A DNA stretch of 64,000 nucleotides from DASUKL01 sp036278755 (lineage in GTDB: Bacteria > Chloroflexota > Limnocylindria > Limnocylindrales > CSP1-4): assembly GCA_036278755.1 (NCBI GenBank), contig DASUKL010000043.1:1-64000 (forward strand). Direction: 5' to 3'. Under the pieces are notes generated by a model. That model did not search any database. It was not told the DNA's origin and saw nothing but the letters and a program-made list of their open reading frames with translations. A program made the position numbers and the translations under genes. Shown piece after piece: positions 23,200 through 31,305 of this stretch; position 1 is the stretch's first letter, and each line of letters starts with the position of its first letter.

Positions 23200-24965
23200 A
23201 CGTACGAGCGCCCCACGCCGGGACCGCGGTGCCGCTCCGCGTCGCCGGCGAGCGCCCGCTCCGCCCCGACGCCGAGCGGATGCTTCGTCTCGGGACCCGG
23301 GGCAGTGCCCTCGCCCTGGCCCAGGCGCGGCTCGTGGCGGCGGCCCTCGAACGACAGGGTACCGCGGTCTCCCTGGTGACCATCCGCACCGCCGGCGACG
23401 ACCACCGGCCGGACGAAGGGTGGGGCGAAGGCGCCTTCGTGTCGGCTATCGAACGAGCCCTGCGTCGTGGGGAGGTGGACCTGGCCGTTCACAGCGCCAA
23501 GGACCTGCCCACGACGGAGCCGCCGGACCTCATGGTGGCAGCCTTCCTGCCGCGGGCCGATCCGCGCGATGCCCTTGTGGGCCCCCGGCCAGGGCTTCGG
23601 TTCGTCGACCTACCCACGGGCGCGCGCGTGGGTACCGATAGCCCCCGCCGCAGCCGCTTCCTGCGCCGGCTCCGTCCCGACCTCGAGACCCATCCGCTCG
23701 ACGGCAACGTCGACCGACGCCTGGAACGTCTTGCCGAAGGCGAGACCGATGCGCTGATCCTGGCCGTGGCCGGGCTGGAACGGCTTGGCCGCGCCGATCG
23801 GATCGGCCAGGTGCTCTCGCCGCAGGTCATCTTCCCGGCCCCCGGTCAGGGGGCCATCGCGATCCAGGTCCGGACCGACGACGCGGAGGCGCGGGACTTG
23901 GTGGCGACCGTGGACGACGCCCCGACGCGCTCGGCCGTGACCGCCGAGCGGTCCTTGCTCGCGGCCCTGGGCGGTGGCTGCCGAGCGCCCATCGGGGCGC
24001 TGGCCCGGGTCCGCGACGGGCGCCTCCACCTGCGGGCCGCCTGGGCCGGTCCCCAGGGCGAGGTCCGGCAGGGGAGGGCCGAGGGCGACCTCGACGCCGC
24101 GGTGGAGCTGGGCCAGCGCCTCGCCGCCCGCCTGGTGGCTCCTCCACGCCGTGGCACCCGTGTGTCCCGCCGACCCTACGACGGTGCCGGCACCTCGGCT
24201 GGTCCCCGCGTCCTCGTCACGCGACCGACGGCCGAGGCCGGGCCGCTGGTGGCCGCGCTGCGTCGCCGGGGACTCCAGCCGGTCGTGGTGCCGGCCATCC
24301 GGGTCTCGGCCCTCCTGTCAAGGGCAGACCTGGGCGAACGGCTGGCCCGCCTCAGCCCCGAGAGGATCGTCGTCGCCAGCCCGACGGCCGCCCGGCTGGC
24401 CGTGGAGGCCTGTCGGGCCCGCGGCCTCGCGCCCGCACGATGCACCTGGGCCGCGGTCGGGCCAGGCAGCGCTGAGCCGCTGGCGCGAGCCCGGGTCGCC
24501 GCCTGGCTGCCCACCCGAGCTGACGCGGCCACCCTGGCCGCCGAGCTGCCCCTGGTACCGGGTGAGCGGATCCTGGTCCTGTGCGGCGAGCTGGCCGCGG
24601 GATCGCTGGTCGGGCGCCTGGCCGAGCGGGGGGCGCGAGGGGAGGAGATCGTGGTCTATCGGACGGTGGAGGCGCCAGCGCCGTCGCGGCGTCGCCTGGC
24701 CTCCGCTCTGGCGGAGGGTCGACCCGCGGCGATCGCCTTCACCAGCGGCTCGACCGTCCGCGGCTTCGTTGGCCTGGCCGGCCTGGCCGGCCTGGCCGGA
24801 CCGGACCTCGATGGGCTCCGGGCCATCCCCGCCGTCTGCATCGGCCAGCCGACCGCTGCTGCGGCTCGCTCCCTCGGCTTCCTGACCGTCGAGACGGCCG
24901 ATCGACCGACGCCCGCGGCCATGGCCGCCGCAGCCGCTCGGGCCGTTGGGATGCCGAGCGCATGA
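23196..24965 (+). CDS. hemCD: HemC-HemD fusion: hydroxymethylbilane synthase and uroporphyrinogen-III synthase
   Basis: A 589-aa bifunctional enzyme. HemC covers about residues 29-325: LRLGTRGSALALAQA, the VHSAKDLPT motif, and C262 in LGGGCRAPIGA, which carries the dipyrromethane cofactor. HemD follows from about 337 (PRVLVTRPTAEAGPLVAAL to the C-terminus), with AFTSGSTVRGF as the usual active-site strand. Fusion lets linear hydroxymethylbilane pass directly to ring closure. A GLAGLAGLAG stretch in HemD comes from three 9-bp repeats. The GTG at 23196 overlaps the hemA stop; an ATG at 23280 begins the conserved part and is the alternative. Confidence 0.93.
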   Translation: MNVRAPHAGTAVPLRVAGERPLRPDAERMLRLGTRGSALALAQARLVAAALERQGTAVSLVTIRTAGDDHRPDEGWGEGAFVSAIERALRRGEVDLAVHSAKDLPTTEPPDLMVAAFLPRADPRDALVGPRPGLRFVDLPTGARVGTDSPRRSRFLRRLRPDLETHPLDGNVDRRLERLAEGETDALILAVAGLERLGRADRIGQVLSPQVIFPAPGQGAIAIQVRTDDAEARDLVATVDDAPTRSAVTAERSLLAALGGGCRAPIGALARVRDGRLHLRAAWAGPQGEVRQGRAEGDLDAAVELGQRLAARLVAPPRRGTRVSRRPYDGAGTSAGPRVLVTRPTAEAGPLVAALRRRGLQPVVVPAIRVSALLSRADLGERLARLSPERIVVASPTAARLAVEACRARGLAPARCTWAAVGPGSAEPLARARVAAWLPTRADAATLAAELPLVPGERILVLCGELAAGSLVGRLAERGARGEEIVVYRTVEAPAPSRRRLASALAEGRPAAIAFTSGSTVRGFVGLAGLAGLAGPDLDGLRAIPAVCIGQPTAAAARSLGFLTVETADRPTPAAMAAAAARAVGMPSA

Positions 24966-25987
24966 TGGCCGCCGATGGCGTCGCGGATCGCCCGACCCTG
25001 ATCGACCGCCGACCCGTCGCCCGCCCTCGGCGCCTGCGCCGGACGCCGGCCCTCCGGGCGCTCGTCCGCGAGACGCGGCTCGCTCCAGGGCAGCTGGTGG
25101 CCCCGCTCTTCATCCGCTCCGGCCGCGGCCTCCGCGAGCCCATCGCCACGCTCCCCGGTCAGGCCAGGGTCTCGGTCGACGAGGCCGTCCGGGAGGCCGA
25201 GGCGCTGGCGGAGCTGGGGGTCGGTGGCCTGCTCCTCTTCGGCCTGCCCGACGCCAAGGACGAGCAGGGCAGCGGCGCCTGGGACGACGAGGCGCCCGTC
25301 CAGTCCGCCCTGCGGGCCCTGCGGGCGGCTGGCCTGCCGCTCGTGCTGATCGCCGACACGTGTCTCTGCGAGTACACCAGCCACGGCCACTGCGGGCCGC
25401 TCGACGGCCAGGGCGGGGTCGACAACGACGCCGCCTTGGAGCTCCTGACCCGGACCGCCGTCTCGCAGGCAGCAGCCGGGGCCGACCTCGTGGCACCCTC
25501 GGCCATGATGGACGGCCAGGTCGTCGCCCTGCGGGCCGGCCTCGATGCCGCTGGCCTGGCCGGGACCGCGATCCTGGCCTACGCCGCCAAGCACGCCTCG
25601 GCCTTCTACGGACCCTTCCGCGACGCAGCCGGGAGCGCCCCCGCGTTCGGCGATCGGCGGGGCTACCAGATGGACCCGGCCAACGGTCGCGAGGCACTGC
25701 GCGAGCTGACGCTCGATGCCGCCGAGGGCGCGGATGTCCTGATGGTCAAGCCGGCCTTGCCGGCGCTCGACCTCGTGGCCGCGGCCCGGGCCCATTTCGA
25801 CCTGCCCATCGCTGCCTATCAGGTGAGCGGCGAGTTCGCGATGCTCGCTGCTGCCGCCGAGCGGGGCTGGCTGGACTGGCGCGCGGCCGTGCTCGAGTCG
25901 CTGATCGCCATCGGTCGGGCCGGGGCAGACCTCATCGTCACCTACGCCGCGCGGGAGGCCGCCGGCTGGATCAGGGAGCCGTCATGA
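24962..25987 (+). CDS. hemB: Porphobilinogen synthase (delta-aminolaevulinate dehydratase)
   Basis: A 341-aa enzyme that joins two 5-aminolaevulinate molecules into porphobilinogen. Schiff-base lysines are K210 (LAYAAKHASAFYGPFR) and K263 (VLMVKPALP). The zinc-type active-site Cys cluster is present (C134, C136 and C144 in DTCLCEYTSHGHCG), so this is a Zn-dependent rather than Mg-only form. ATG 24962 overlaps the hemCD stop (ATGA) and the stop overlaps hemQ in the same way. Confidence 0.95.
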   Translation: MMAADGVADRPTLIDRRPVARPRRLRRTPALRALVRETRLAPGQLVAPLFIRSGRGLREPIATLPGQARVSVDEAVREAEALAELGVGGLLLFGLPDAKDEQGSGAWDDEAPVQSALRALRAAGLPLVLIADTCLCEYTSHGHCGPLDGQGGVDNDAALELLTRTAVSQAAAGADLVAPSAMMDGQVVALRAGLDAAGLAGTAILAYAAKHASAFYGPFRDAAGSAPAFGDRRGYQMDPANGREALRELTLDAAEGADVLMVKPALPALDLVAAARAHFDLPIAAYQVSGEFAMLAAAAERGWLDWRAAVLESLIAIGRAGADLIVTYAAREAAGWIREPS

Positions 25988-26739
25988 CCGAAGAGATCCC
26001 CGTCCGCTACGCCCAGGCCCTGGCCATCGGCTTCGACCCGGGTTGGCGCCGCCAGCCCGACGCCGCCCTGGAGGCGGACATCTCCGCCTTCGTCGAGGCC
26101 GAGGCGCGGGCCGCGGACGACGGCGTGGCCGGCGTCTGCTATTCGACCCTGGGTCTCAAGCCTGGCTGCGAGGTGCTGCTGTGGCGCGTGGGCCCGACCG
26201 TCGAGGCCCTCCAGGCGGCCGCAGCCCGCCTCCTCCGATCGGGGGCCGGCCGCTGGGCGGACGTGCGCCACGCGTTGCTCGGCCAACTGCGCGGCTCGCA
26301 GTACGTCCGCAAGCCCAGCGGCCAGGACCAGGCGAGCCTGGTCGATGACCCGGCCCGCTACCTCGTCGTCTACCCCTTCACGAAGTCGACGGAGTGGTAC
26401 CTCCTGGGCCGCGATGCGCGCCAGGGGATCATGAACGAGCACATGCGGATCGGGCACGACTACGCCTCCGTCCGCCAGGCCCTGGCCTACAGCTTCGGGC
26501 TCGACGACCAGGACTTCGTGGTGGCCTACGCCACGGACGACCTGGTGGCCTTCGGCGATCTGGTCCGCGAGCTGCGCGGCAGCGACAGCCGACGCTCGAC
26601 GATCCGCGACACGCCCCTCCTCCTTGGCGCCCGGCGCTCGGCTGTCGACATCCTGGTCGACCTGGCCGGCGCAGCCGGCCCAGCGACCGCAGGCCGCGCC
26701 GCGGCGGATCGCCGCCCGACCCCGAGTCCGGCCTCGTGA
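25984..26739 (+). CDS. hemQ: Coproheme decarboxylase HemQ/ChdC
   Basis: A 251-aa member of the chlorite-dismutase family. The catalytic Tyr is Y130 in VVYPFTKSTEWYL and the proximal haem ligand is probably H153 in GIMNEHMRIGHDY; the loop between them is four residues shorter than in firmicute HemQ. HemQ converts coproheme to haem b with peroxide, the last step of the coproporphyrin-dependent pathway. The C-terminal 35 residues (Ala/Pro-rich) extend beyond the family core. Overlaps with hemB (ATGA) and hemL (TGATG) show tight coupling. Confidence 0.93.
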   Translation: MTEEIPVRYAQALAIGFDPGWRRQPDAALEADISAFVEAEARAADDGVAGVCYSTLGLKPGCEVLLWRVGPTVEALQAAAARLLRSGAGRWADVRHALLGQLRGSQYVRKPSGQDQASLVDDPARYLVVYPFTKSTEWYLLGRDARQGIMNEHMRIGHDYASVRQALAYSFGLDDQDFVVAYATDDLVAFGDLVRELRGSDSRRSTIRDTPLLLGARRSAVDILVDLAGAAGPATAGRAAADRRPTPSPAS

Positions 26740-28037
26740 TGGCTCCTGCGGTCCTGCGCCAGGAGCGGCTGCGTGACGCCGCCCTGGACCTCTTCCCGGG
26801 CGGCGTCAACAGTCCCGTCCGCTCCTTCGGAGCCGTCGGTCGGCCACCCCTCGTGCTGGCCGCCGGGGAGGGTGCGACGGTCGTCGATGCCGATGGGCGC
26901 CGCTACGTTGATTACATCGGTGGCTGGGGCTCGGGCATCCTGGGCCATGCCGAGCCGTCCGTCGTGGCCGCCGTCCGCGAGGCCGCCGGCCGGGGCTTCG
27001 CCCTCGGCGCGACGCACCCCGACGAGGTCCGCCTCGGGCTCGCCATCCGCGATGCGATGCCATCGCTGGAACGTCTGCGCTTCACCTCGTCGGGGACCGA
27101 GGCGGCGATGAGCGCCCTCCGCCTGGCCCGCGCCGCGACCGGTCGCGAGCTGATCGTCAAGTTCGCCGGCGGCTACCACGGCCACGTCGACAGCCTCCTG
27201 GCTCGAGCCGGCTCCGGCGTCGCCACCCTGGCCCTGCCCGGCAGTGCCGGCGTGCCGCTGGCGGTCGCCGCGGGCACGATCGTCCTGCCCTACAACGACC
27301 CGACAGCTGCTGCGCTGGCCTTCGCCGAACATGCCGGCCGCATCGCCGCCGTCATCGTCGAGCCCGTGGCCGCCAACTGCGGCGTCATCCCGCCGCAGCC
27401 GGGCTTCCTGGAGCGGCTTCGCGAGCTGACCGCCGTGGACGGGGCCCTGCTCATCTTCGACGAGGTCATCACGGGCTTCCGCCTGGGGCGCGGTGGGGCC
27501 CAGGCGCGCTATCGCGTCCGGCCCGACCTGACCCTCCTGGGCAAGATCATCGGGGGCGGCCTGCCGGTGGGGGCCTACGGCGGCCGCCAGGAGCTGATGG
27601 CGCTGGTCGCCCCGTCCGGTCCGGTCTATCAGGCCGGTACGCTGGCCGGCCATCCGCTGGCCATGGCCGCCGGGCTGGCCGCCCTGGAGCGTCTCGACGA
27701 GGCCGCCTACCTGGCCTTGACCGCGACCGCTGACCGCCTGGCGGATGGTCTCGAGGCGGCCGTGCGGGCTGCGGGCGTGGCGGCGGCCGTGGCCCGAGCG
27801 GGCACCCTCCTCAGCGTCTTCCCTGGCCTCGAGCGGCCGCCCGCCGACACTGAGGAGGCGGAGGGCGTGGACCGGGCGGCCTTCGCCCGGCTCTTCGGGG
27901 CGCTGCTCGAGCGTGGCATCCTCCTGCCGCCCTCGCCCTTCGAAGCCTGGTTCGTCTCCCTGGCCCATGACGAGGCGCTCGTCGATCGGACGATCGAGGC
28001 CTTCGCCGCGGCCCTGCCGGCAGCCTTCAGGGCCTGA
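26739..28037 (+). CDS. hemL: Glutamate-1-semialdehyde 2,1-aminomutase
   Basis: A 432-aa PLP enzyme that moves the amino group of glutamate-1-semialdehyde to give 5-aminolaevulinate. Landmarks are FPGGVNSPVRSFGAVG, FTSSGTEAAMSALRLAR, LIFDEVITGFRLG and the PLP lysine K269 in TLLGKIIGGGLPVGAYGG. It completes the C5 route started by HemA. The ATG at 26739 shares a base with the hemQ stop. Length is normal. Confidence 0.95.
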   Translation: MAPAVLRQERLRDAALDLFPGGVNSPVRSFGAVGRPPLVLAAGEGATVVDADGRRYVDYIGGWGSGILGHAEPSVVAAVREAAGRGFALGATHPDEVRLGLAIRDAMPSLERLRFTSSGTEAAMSALRLARAATGRELIVKFAGGYHGHVDSLLARAGSGVATLALPGSAGVPLAVAAGTIVLPYNDPTAAALAFAEHAGRIAAVIVEPVAANCGVIPPQPGFLERLRELTAVDGALLIFDEVITGFRLGRGGAQARYRVRPDLTLLGKIIGGGLPVGAYGGRQELMALVAPSGPVYQAGTLAGHPLAMAAGLAALERLDEAAYLALTATADRLADGLEAAVRAAGVAAAVARAGTLLSVFPGLERPPADTEEAEGVDRAAFARLFGALLERGILLPPSPFEAWFVSLAHDEALVDRTIEAFAAALPAAFRA

Positions 28038-29092
28038 TGGAGGAGGCCCGTCTCCCGCGCTTCCTGGCCGCCTGCCGCGGCCTGGATGTCGACGCCACGC
28101 CGGTCTGGTTCATGCGCCAGGCTGGCCGCTCGCTGCCCGAGTACCGGGCCGTCCGGGAGCGCTACGGCCTGGTCGAGATCGTCGGCCGGGCCGAGCTCTG
28201 CGCCGAGGTCAGCCTCCAGCCCGTCCGGCGCCTGGGCGTCGACGCGGCCATCGTCTTCGCCGACCTCTCGACGCCCCTGCCGGGCCTGGGCCTCTCGGTC
28301 GAGGTCGTCGACGGCGTGGGGCCGGTCGTCAGCCCGCTGATCCGCTCCGCGGCGGACCTGGCAGCGTTCCGGCCCTTCGAGCCGCGGGCCGCCGTGGGGC
28401 CCTTGCTGGAGGCGATCGGGCTCCTGCGCCGGGCCAGCCCGGTCCCCGTCATCGGCTTCGCCGGGGCGCCGTTCACCGTGGCCAGCTACCTCGTGGAGGG
28501 CGGTCCGTCCCGCGACCTGGCCCGGACGCGGGCCTTCCTCATAGCCTGCCCGGATCTGTTCGCCGACCTCCTGTCCCGATTGGGGGCGATGACCGCGGCC
28601 TACCTCCGGGCCCAGGTCGAGGCCGGCGCCCAGGCCCTCCAGCTGTTCGACAGCTGGGCCGGGGCCCTCGCCCCGGTCGACTACGCCCTCTTCGTCCGAC
28701 CGGTCATGGCGACGTTGCTGGCGGATCTGGCGGACCTCGAGGTGCCGATCATCCATTTCGCCACCGGCACGGCGGGCTATCTCGAGCTGCAGGCGGCGGC
28801 CGGGGGCGACGTCATCGGGCTCGACTGGCGGGTCGACCTGGGCGAGGCGAGGCGGCGGCTCGGCCGTCGACCCGTCCAGGGCAACCTCGAGCCGCAGGGA
28901 GTGCTGGCCCCCTGGCCGGCCCTCGCCGCCCGGGCCGATGCGGTCCTCGCCGCTGCCGGCGACGGGCCCGGCCACGTCTTCAACCTGGGACACGGCGTGC
29001 CGGCCGCGGCCGATCCCGAGGTGCTCCGGCGGCTCGTCGACCATGTCCATGAGCGGACGGCTCGGCGGCCGGCCGGATCGCGGGCCGCATGA
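28037..29092 (+). CDS. hemE: Uroporphyrinogen decarboxylase, canonical copy
   Basis: A 351-aa UroD that removes four acetate carboxyls from uroporphyrinogen III to make coproporphyrinogen III. The substrate-binding signature PVWFMRQAGRSLPEYR is intact (R27, R31), as are the catalytic Asp in FADLSTPLPG and the GLDWRVDLGEARRRLG and VFNLGHGVP motifs. It overlaps hemL (TGATG) and a second, divergent hemE (ATGA). Confidence 0.95.
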   Translation: MEEARLPRFLAACRGLDVDATPVWFMRQAGRSLPEYRAVRERYGLVEIVGRAELCAEVSLQPVRRLGVDAAIVFADLSTPLPGLGLSVEVVDGVGPVVSPLIRSAADLAAFRPFEPRAAVGPLLEAIGLLRRASPVPVIGFAGAPFTVASYLVEGGPSRDLARTRAFLIACPDLFADLLSRLGAMTAAYLRAQVEAGAQALQLFDSWAGALAPVDYALFVRPVMATLLADLADLEVPIIHFATGTAGYLELQAAAGGDVIGLDWRVDLGEARRRLGRRPVQGNLEPQGVLAPWPALAARADAVLAAAGDGPGHVFNLGHGVPAAADPEVLRRLVDHVHERTARRPAGSRAA

Positions 29093-30207
29093 CGGCGAGA
29101 CGCGGCGTGACAGGGAGCGGCCGCGGGACGGCGAGCGGCGGCCTGACGGTGACTGGCCCGATGTCCAGCCGTGAGCGCTTCCTGGCCGCCTGCCACCGCC
29201 GGCCCGTTGACGCCACCCCGGTGTGGTTCATGCGTCAGGCCGGTTCGAGCCTCCCCGCGGTGCGAGCCATGCGCCAGCACCACGACCCACAGGCCATCGC
29301 CCTGACGCCCGAGCTGGCCGCCGCGGCCGCCGCGGCGCCCGTCGAGGCCCTCGGCGTCGATGCGGCGGTCCTCTTCGCCGACGTGATGCTCCCCTTGGGA
29401 CCGATGGGCGTCGCGCTGGCCCTGACCGATAGCGGCCCGCGTATCGAGCGGCCGCTCCGCTCGGCGGCGGACGTCGCGCGCCTGCGGCCCATCGAGCCGG
29501 AGGAGGATCTCGGCCCGGTCCTCGCCGGCGCCCGTCTGCTGCGGGACCAGCTGGGCGACGACACGGCCGTCATCGGTCTGGCCGCCGGCCCCTTCACCCT
29601 GGCGGCCTATCTGATCGAGGGCGGTCCGTCGCGCGACTTCCCCCTGGCGCGGGCCTTCCTTCACGCTCAGCCGGCCGCCTGGGCCCGCCTCATGGGTCTC
29701 CTGAGCGACGTCGTCCGAAGCTATCTCTTGGCCCAGGCCGCGGCCGGCGTGGATGCGGTCCAGCTCTTCGACAGCTGGGCCGGGGCGCTCGCTCCGGCCG
29801 ACTACGTGGCCCACGTGGCGCCCTACACCCGGCGTGTCCTCGCCGGCCTGCCCCTGCCGACGGTCCACTTCGTCGCCGGCGCGCCGAATCTGCTGGAGGC
29901 CATGGCGACAGCAGGCGGCGACGTCATCGGGCTCGACTGGCGGGTCGGGCTGGGGGAGGCCTGGGAGCGCCTGGGCTCGGGCATCGCGCTCCAGGGCAAC
30001 CTCGATCCGGCGCGGGTCCTGGCCGGCTGGGGCCCGGCGGCGCAGGGGGCGAGGGCGATCCTGGCCGAGGTCGCCGGCAGGCTCGGGCATGTCTTCAACC
30101 TGGGCCACGCCGTGGCTCCCGGCAGCGATCCGGGGGTCCTGCGCGACCTGGTGACCCTCGTCCACGAAGCGAGTCGGGCGGCTCGGCCCGGCAGGGAGGC
30201 GGCATGA
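29089..30207 (+). CDS. Second uroporphyrinogen decarboxylase-like paralogue
   Basis: A 372-aa paralogue of the preceding gene, sharing VWFMRQAG, LFADVMLPLG, LFDSWAGALAP and GLDWRVGLGEAWERLG. The signature differs at key places: the second Arg of MRQAGR is Ser53, and LPEYR has become LPAVR, removing residues that hold the uroporphyrinogen carboxylates. The first Arg (R49) and the catalytic Asp remain. The 24-residue N-terminal extension may be untranslated if the ATG at 29161 is used, but the ATGA overlap favours 29089. It may have changed substrate or act as a partner of HemE. Proof is lacking. Confidence 0.88.
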   Translation: MTARRGVTGSGRGTASGGLTVTGPMSSRERFLAACHRRPVDATPVWFMRQAGSSLPAVRAMRQHHDPQAIALTPELAAAAAAAPVEALGVDAAVLFADVMLPLGPMGVALALTDSGPRIERPLRSAADVARLRPIEPEEDLGPVLAGARLLRDQLGDDTAVIGLAAGPFTLAAYLIEGGPSRDFPLARAFLHAQPAAWARLMGLLSDVVRSYLLAQAAAGVDAVQLFDSWAGALAPADYVAHVAPYTRRVLAGLPLPTVHFVAGAPNLLEAMATAGGDVIGLDWRVGLGEAWERLGSGIALQGNLDPARVLAGWGPAAQGARAILAEVAGRLGHVFNLGHAVAPGSDPGVLRDLVTLVHEASRAARPGREAA

Positions 30208-31253
30208 ACGACCCGCGAAGCGGCCTACGTGCACATGGAAGCGGTTTGGGGGTCGCGGATCGCCGCGGGGTCCTGCTCATGACGTACGGCTCGCCGGCCG
30301 ATCTCGACGACGTGCCCCGCTACCTGACCGAGGTCCGCGGCGGGCGCGCGCCGGAGCCGGACCTCGTCGTCGAGTTCACCCGCCGCTATCGGGTCATCGG
30401 TGGTTCCCCGCTGGTCCCCATCACCCGCCGCCAGGCGGCAGCGCTGGAGGCCCGCCTCGGGCCGGGCTTCCGGGTCGAGGCCGGGATGCGGTTCTCCGAG
30501 CCGTCGATCGAGGCCGCCCTGCGCGCCCTGGCCGGCGACGGCGCGGCCCGGGTGGCGGGCCTCATCCTCTCGCCGCAGTACTCGCCGCTCCTGATGGGCG
30601 GCTACGCGCGAGCCGTGGAGGCGGCCCGCGAACAGGTGGGGCCCCAGGCCCCGCCCGTCGTCGTGGCCGAGGCCTGGGGCACGGAGCCGGCCTTCGTGGC
30701 GGCCCTGGCCGGTCGGATCCGGACGGCCCTGGCCGAGATGGCCGGGGGCGGGGCGGACGTGCCCGTCCTCCTCACCGCCCACAGCCTGCCCCGCCGGGTG
30801 GCCGAGCAGGAGCCCGGCTACCTCGACCAGCTCGAGGCGACGGCGACGGCCGTGGCGGAGGCCGCGGGGTTGGCCCGCGGGCGATGGCGCTTCTGCTGGC
30901 AGAGCGCCGGCCACGAACCGGGGGAGTGGATGAAGCCCGACTTCGCGGACCTCATGCCGCTCCTGCGGAGCGAGGGCAACGCCGCAGTCCTGGTGGCCCC
31001 GGTCCAGTTCCTGGCGGACCACCTGGAGATCCTCTACGACATCGACGTCGGGGCCCGTGAGCAGGCCGAGGCGGCCGGCCTGGCCTTCTGCCGCATCCGC
31101 TCGCTGGACGACGACCCGAGCTTCATCGAAGCCCTCGCGTCCGTGGTCGAGCGGACCCTCGAGGGCCGGCCCCTGGGGGGTGAGCCCTCGGCGACCGCCT
31201 CCGCCACGCCGGCCTGGTCCGTCCGCCGCGCCGCATCGGGCCGTCCCGTCTAG
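30204..31253 (+). CDS. hemH: Ferrochelatase (coproporphyrin type likely)
   Basis: A 349-aa ferrochelatase that inserts Fe2+ into a porphyrin. The catalytic His is in LLTAHSLPRRV and the Glu in FLADHLEILYDIDVGA. With HemQ two genes upstream of the hemE pair, the substrate is probably coproporphyrin III (CpfC role) rather than protoporphyrin IX; that assignment is inference from pathway logic. The C-terminal 25 residues are Ala/Ser/Pro-rich and variable. ATG overlaps the upstream stop (ATGA). It ends the haem operon; coproporphyrinogen oxidase (HemY/CgoX) is not in the window. Confidence 0.93.
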   Translation: MNDPRSGLRAHGSGLGVADRRGVLLMTYGSPADLDDVPRYLTEVRGGRAPEPDLVVEFTRRYRVIGGSPLVPITRRQAAALEARLGPGFRVEAGMRFSEPSIEAALRALAGDGAARVAGLILSPQYSPLLMGGYARAVEAAREQVGPQAPPVVVAEAWGTEPAFVAALAGRIRTALAEMAGGGADVPVLLTAHSLPRRVAEQEPGYLDQLEATATAVAEAAGLARGRWRFCWQSAGHEPGEWMKPDFADLMPLLRSEGNAAVLVAPVQFLADHLEILYDIDVGAREQAEAAGLAFCRIRSLDDDPSFIEALASVVERTLEGRPLGGEPSATASATPAWSVRRAASGRPV

Positions 31254-31305
31254 GATTCGGGCAGCGGGGTATGGCCAGCTCCCCGCCAGTCCAGCGGAGG
31301 ACGCC

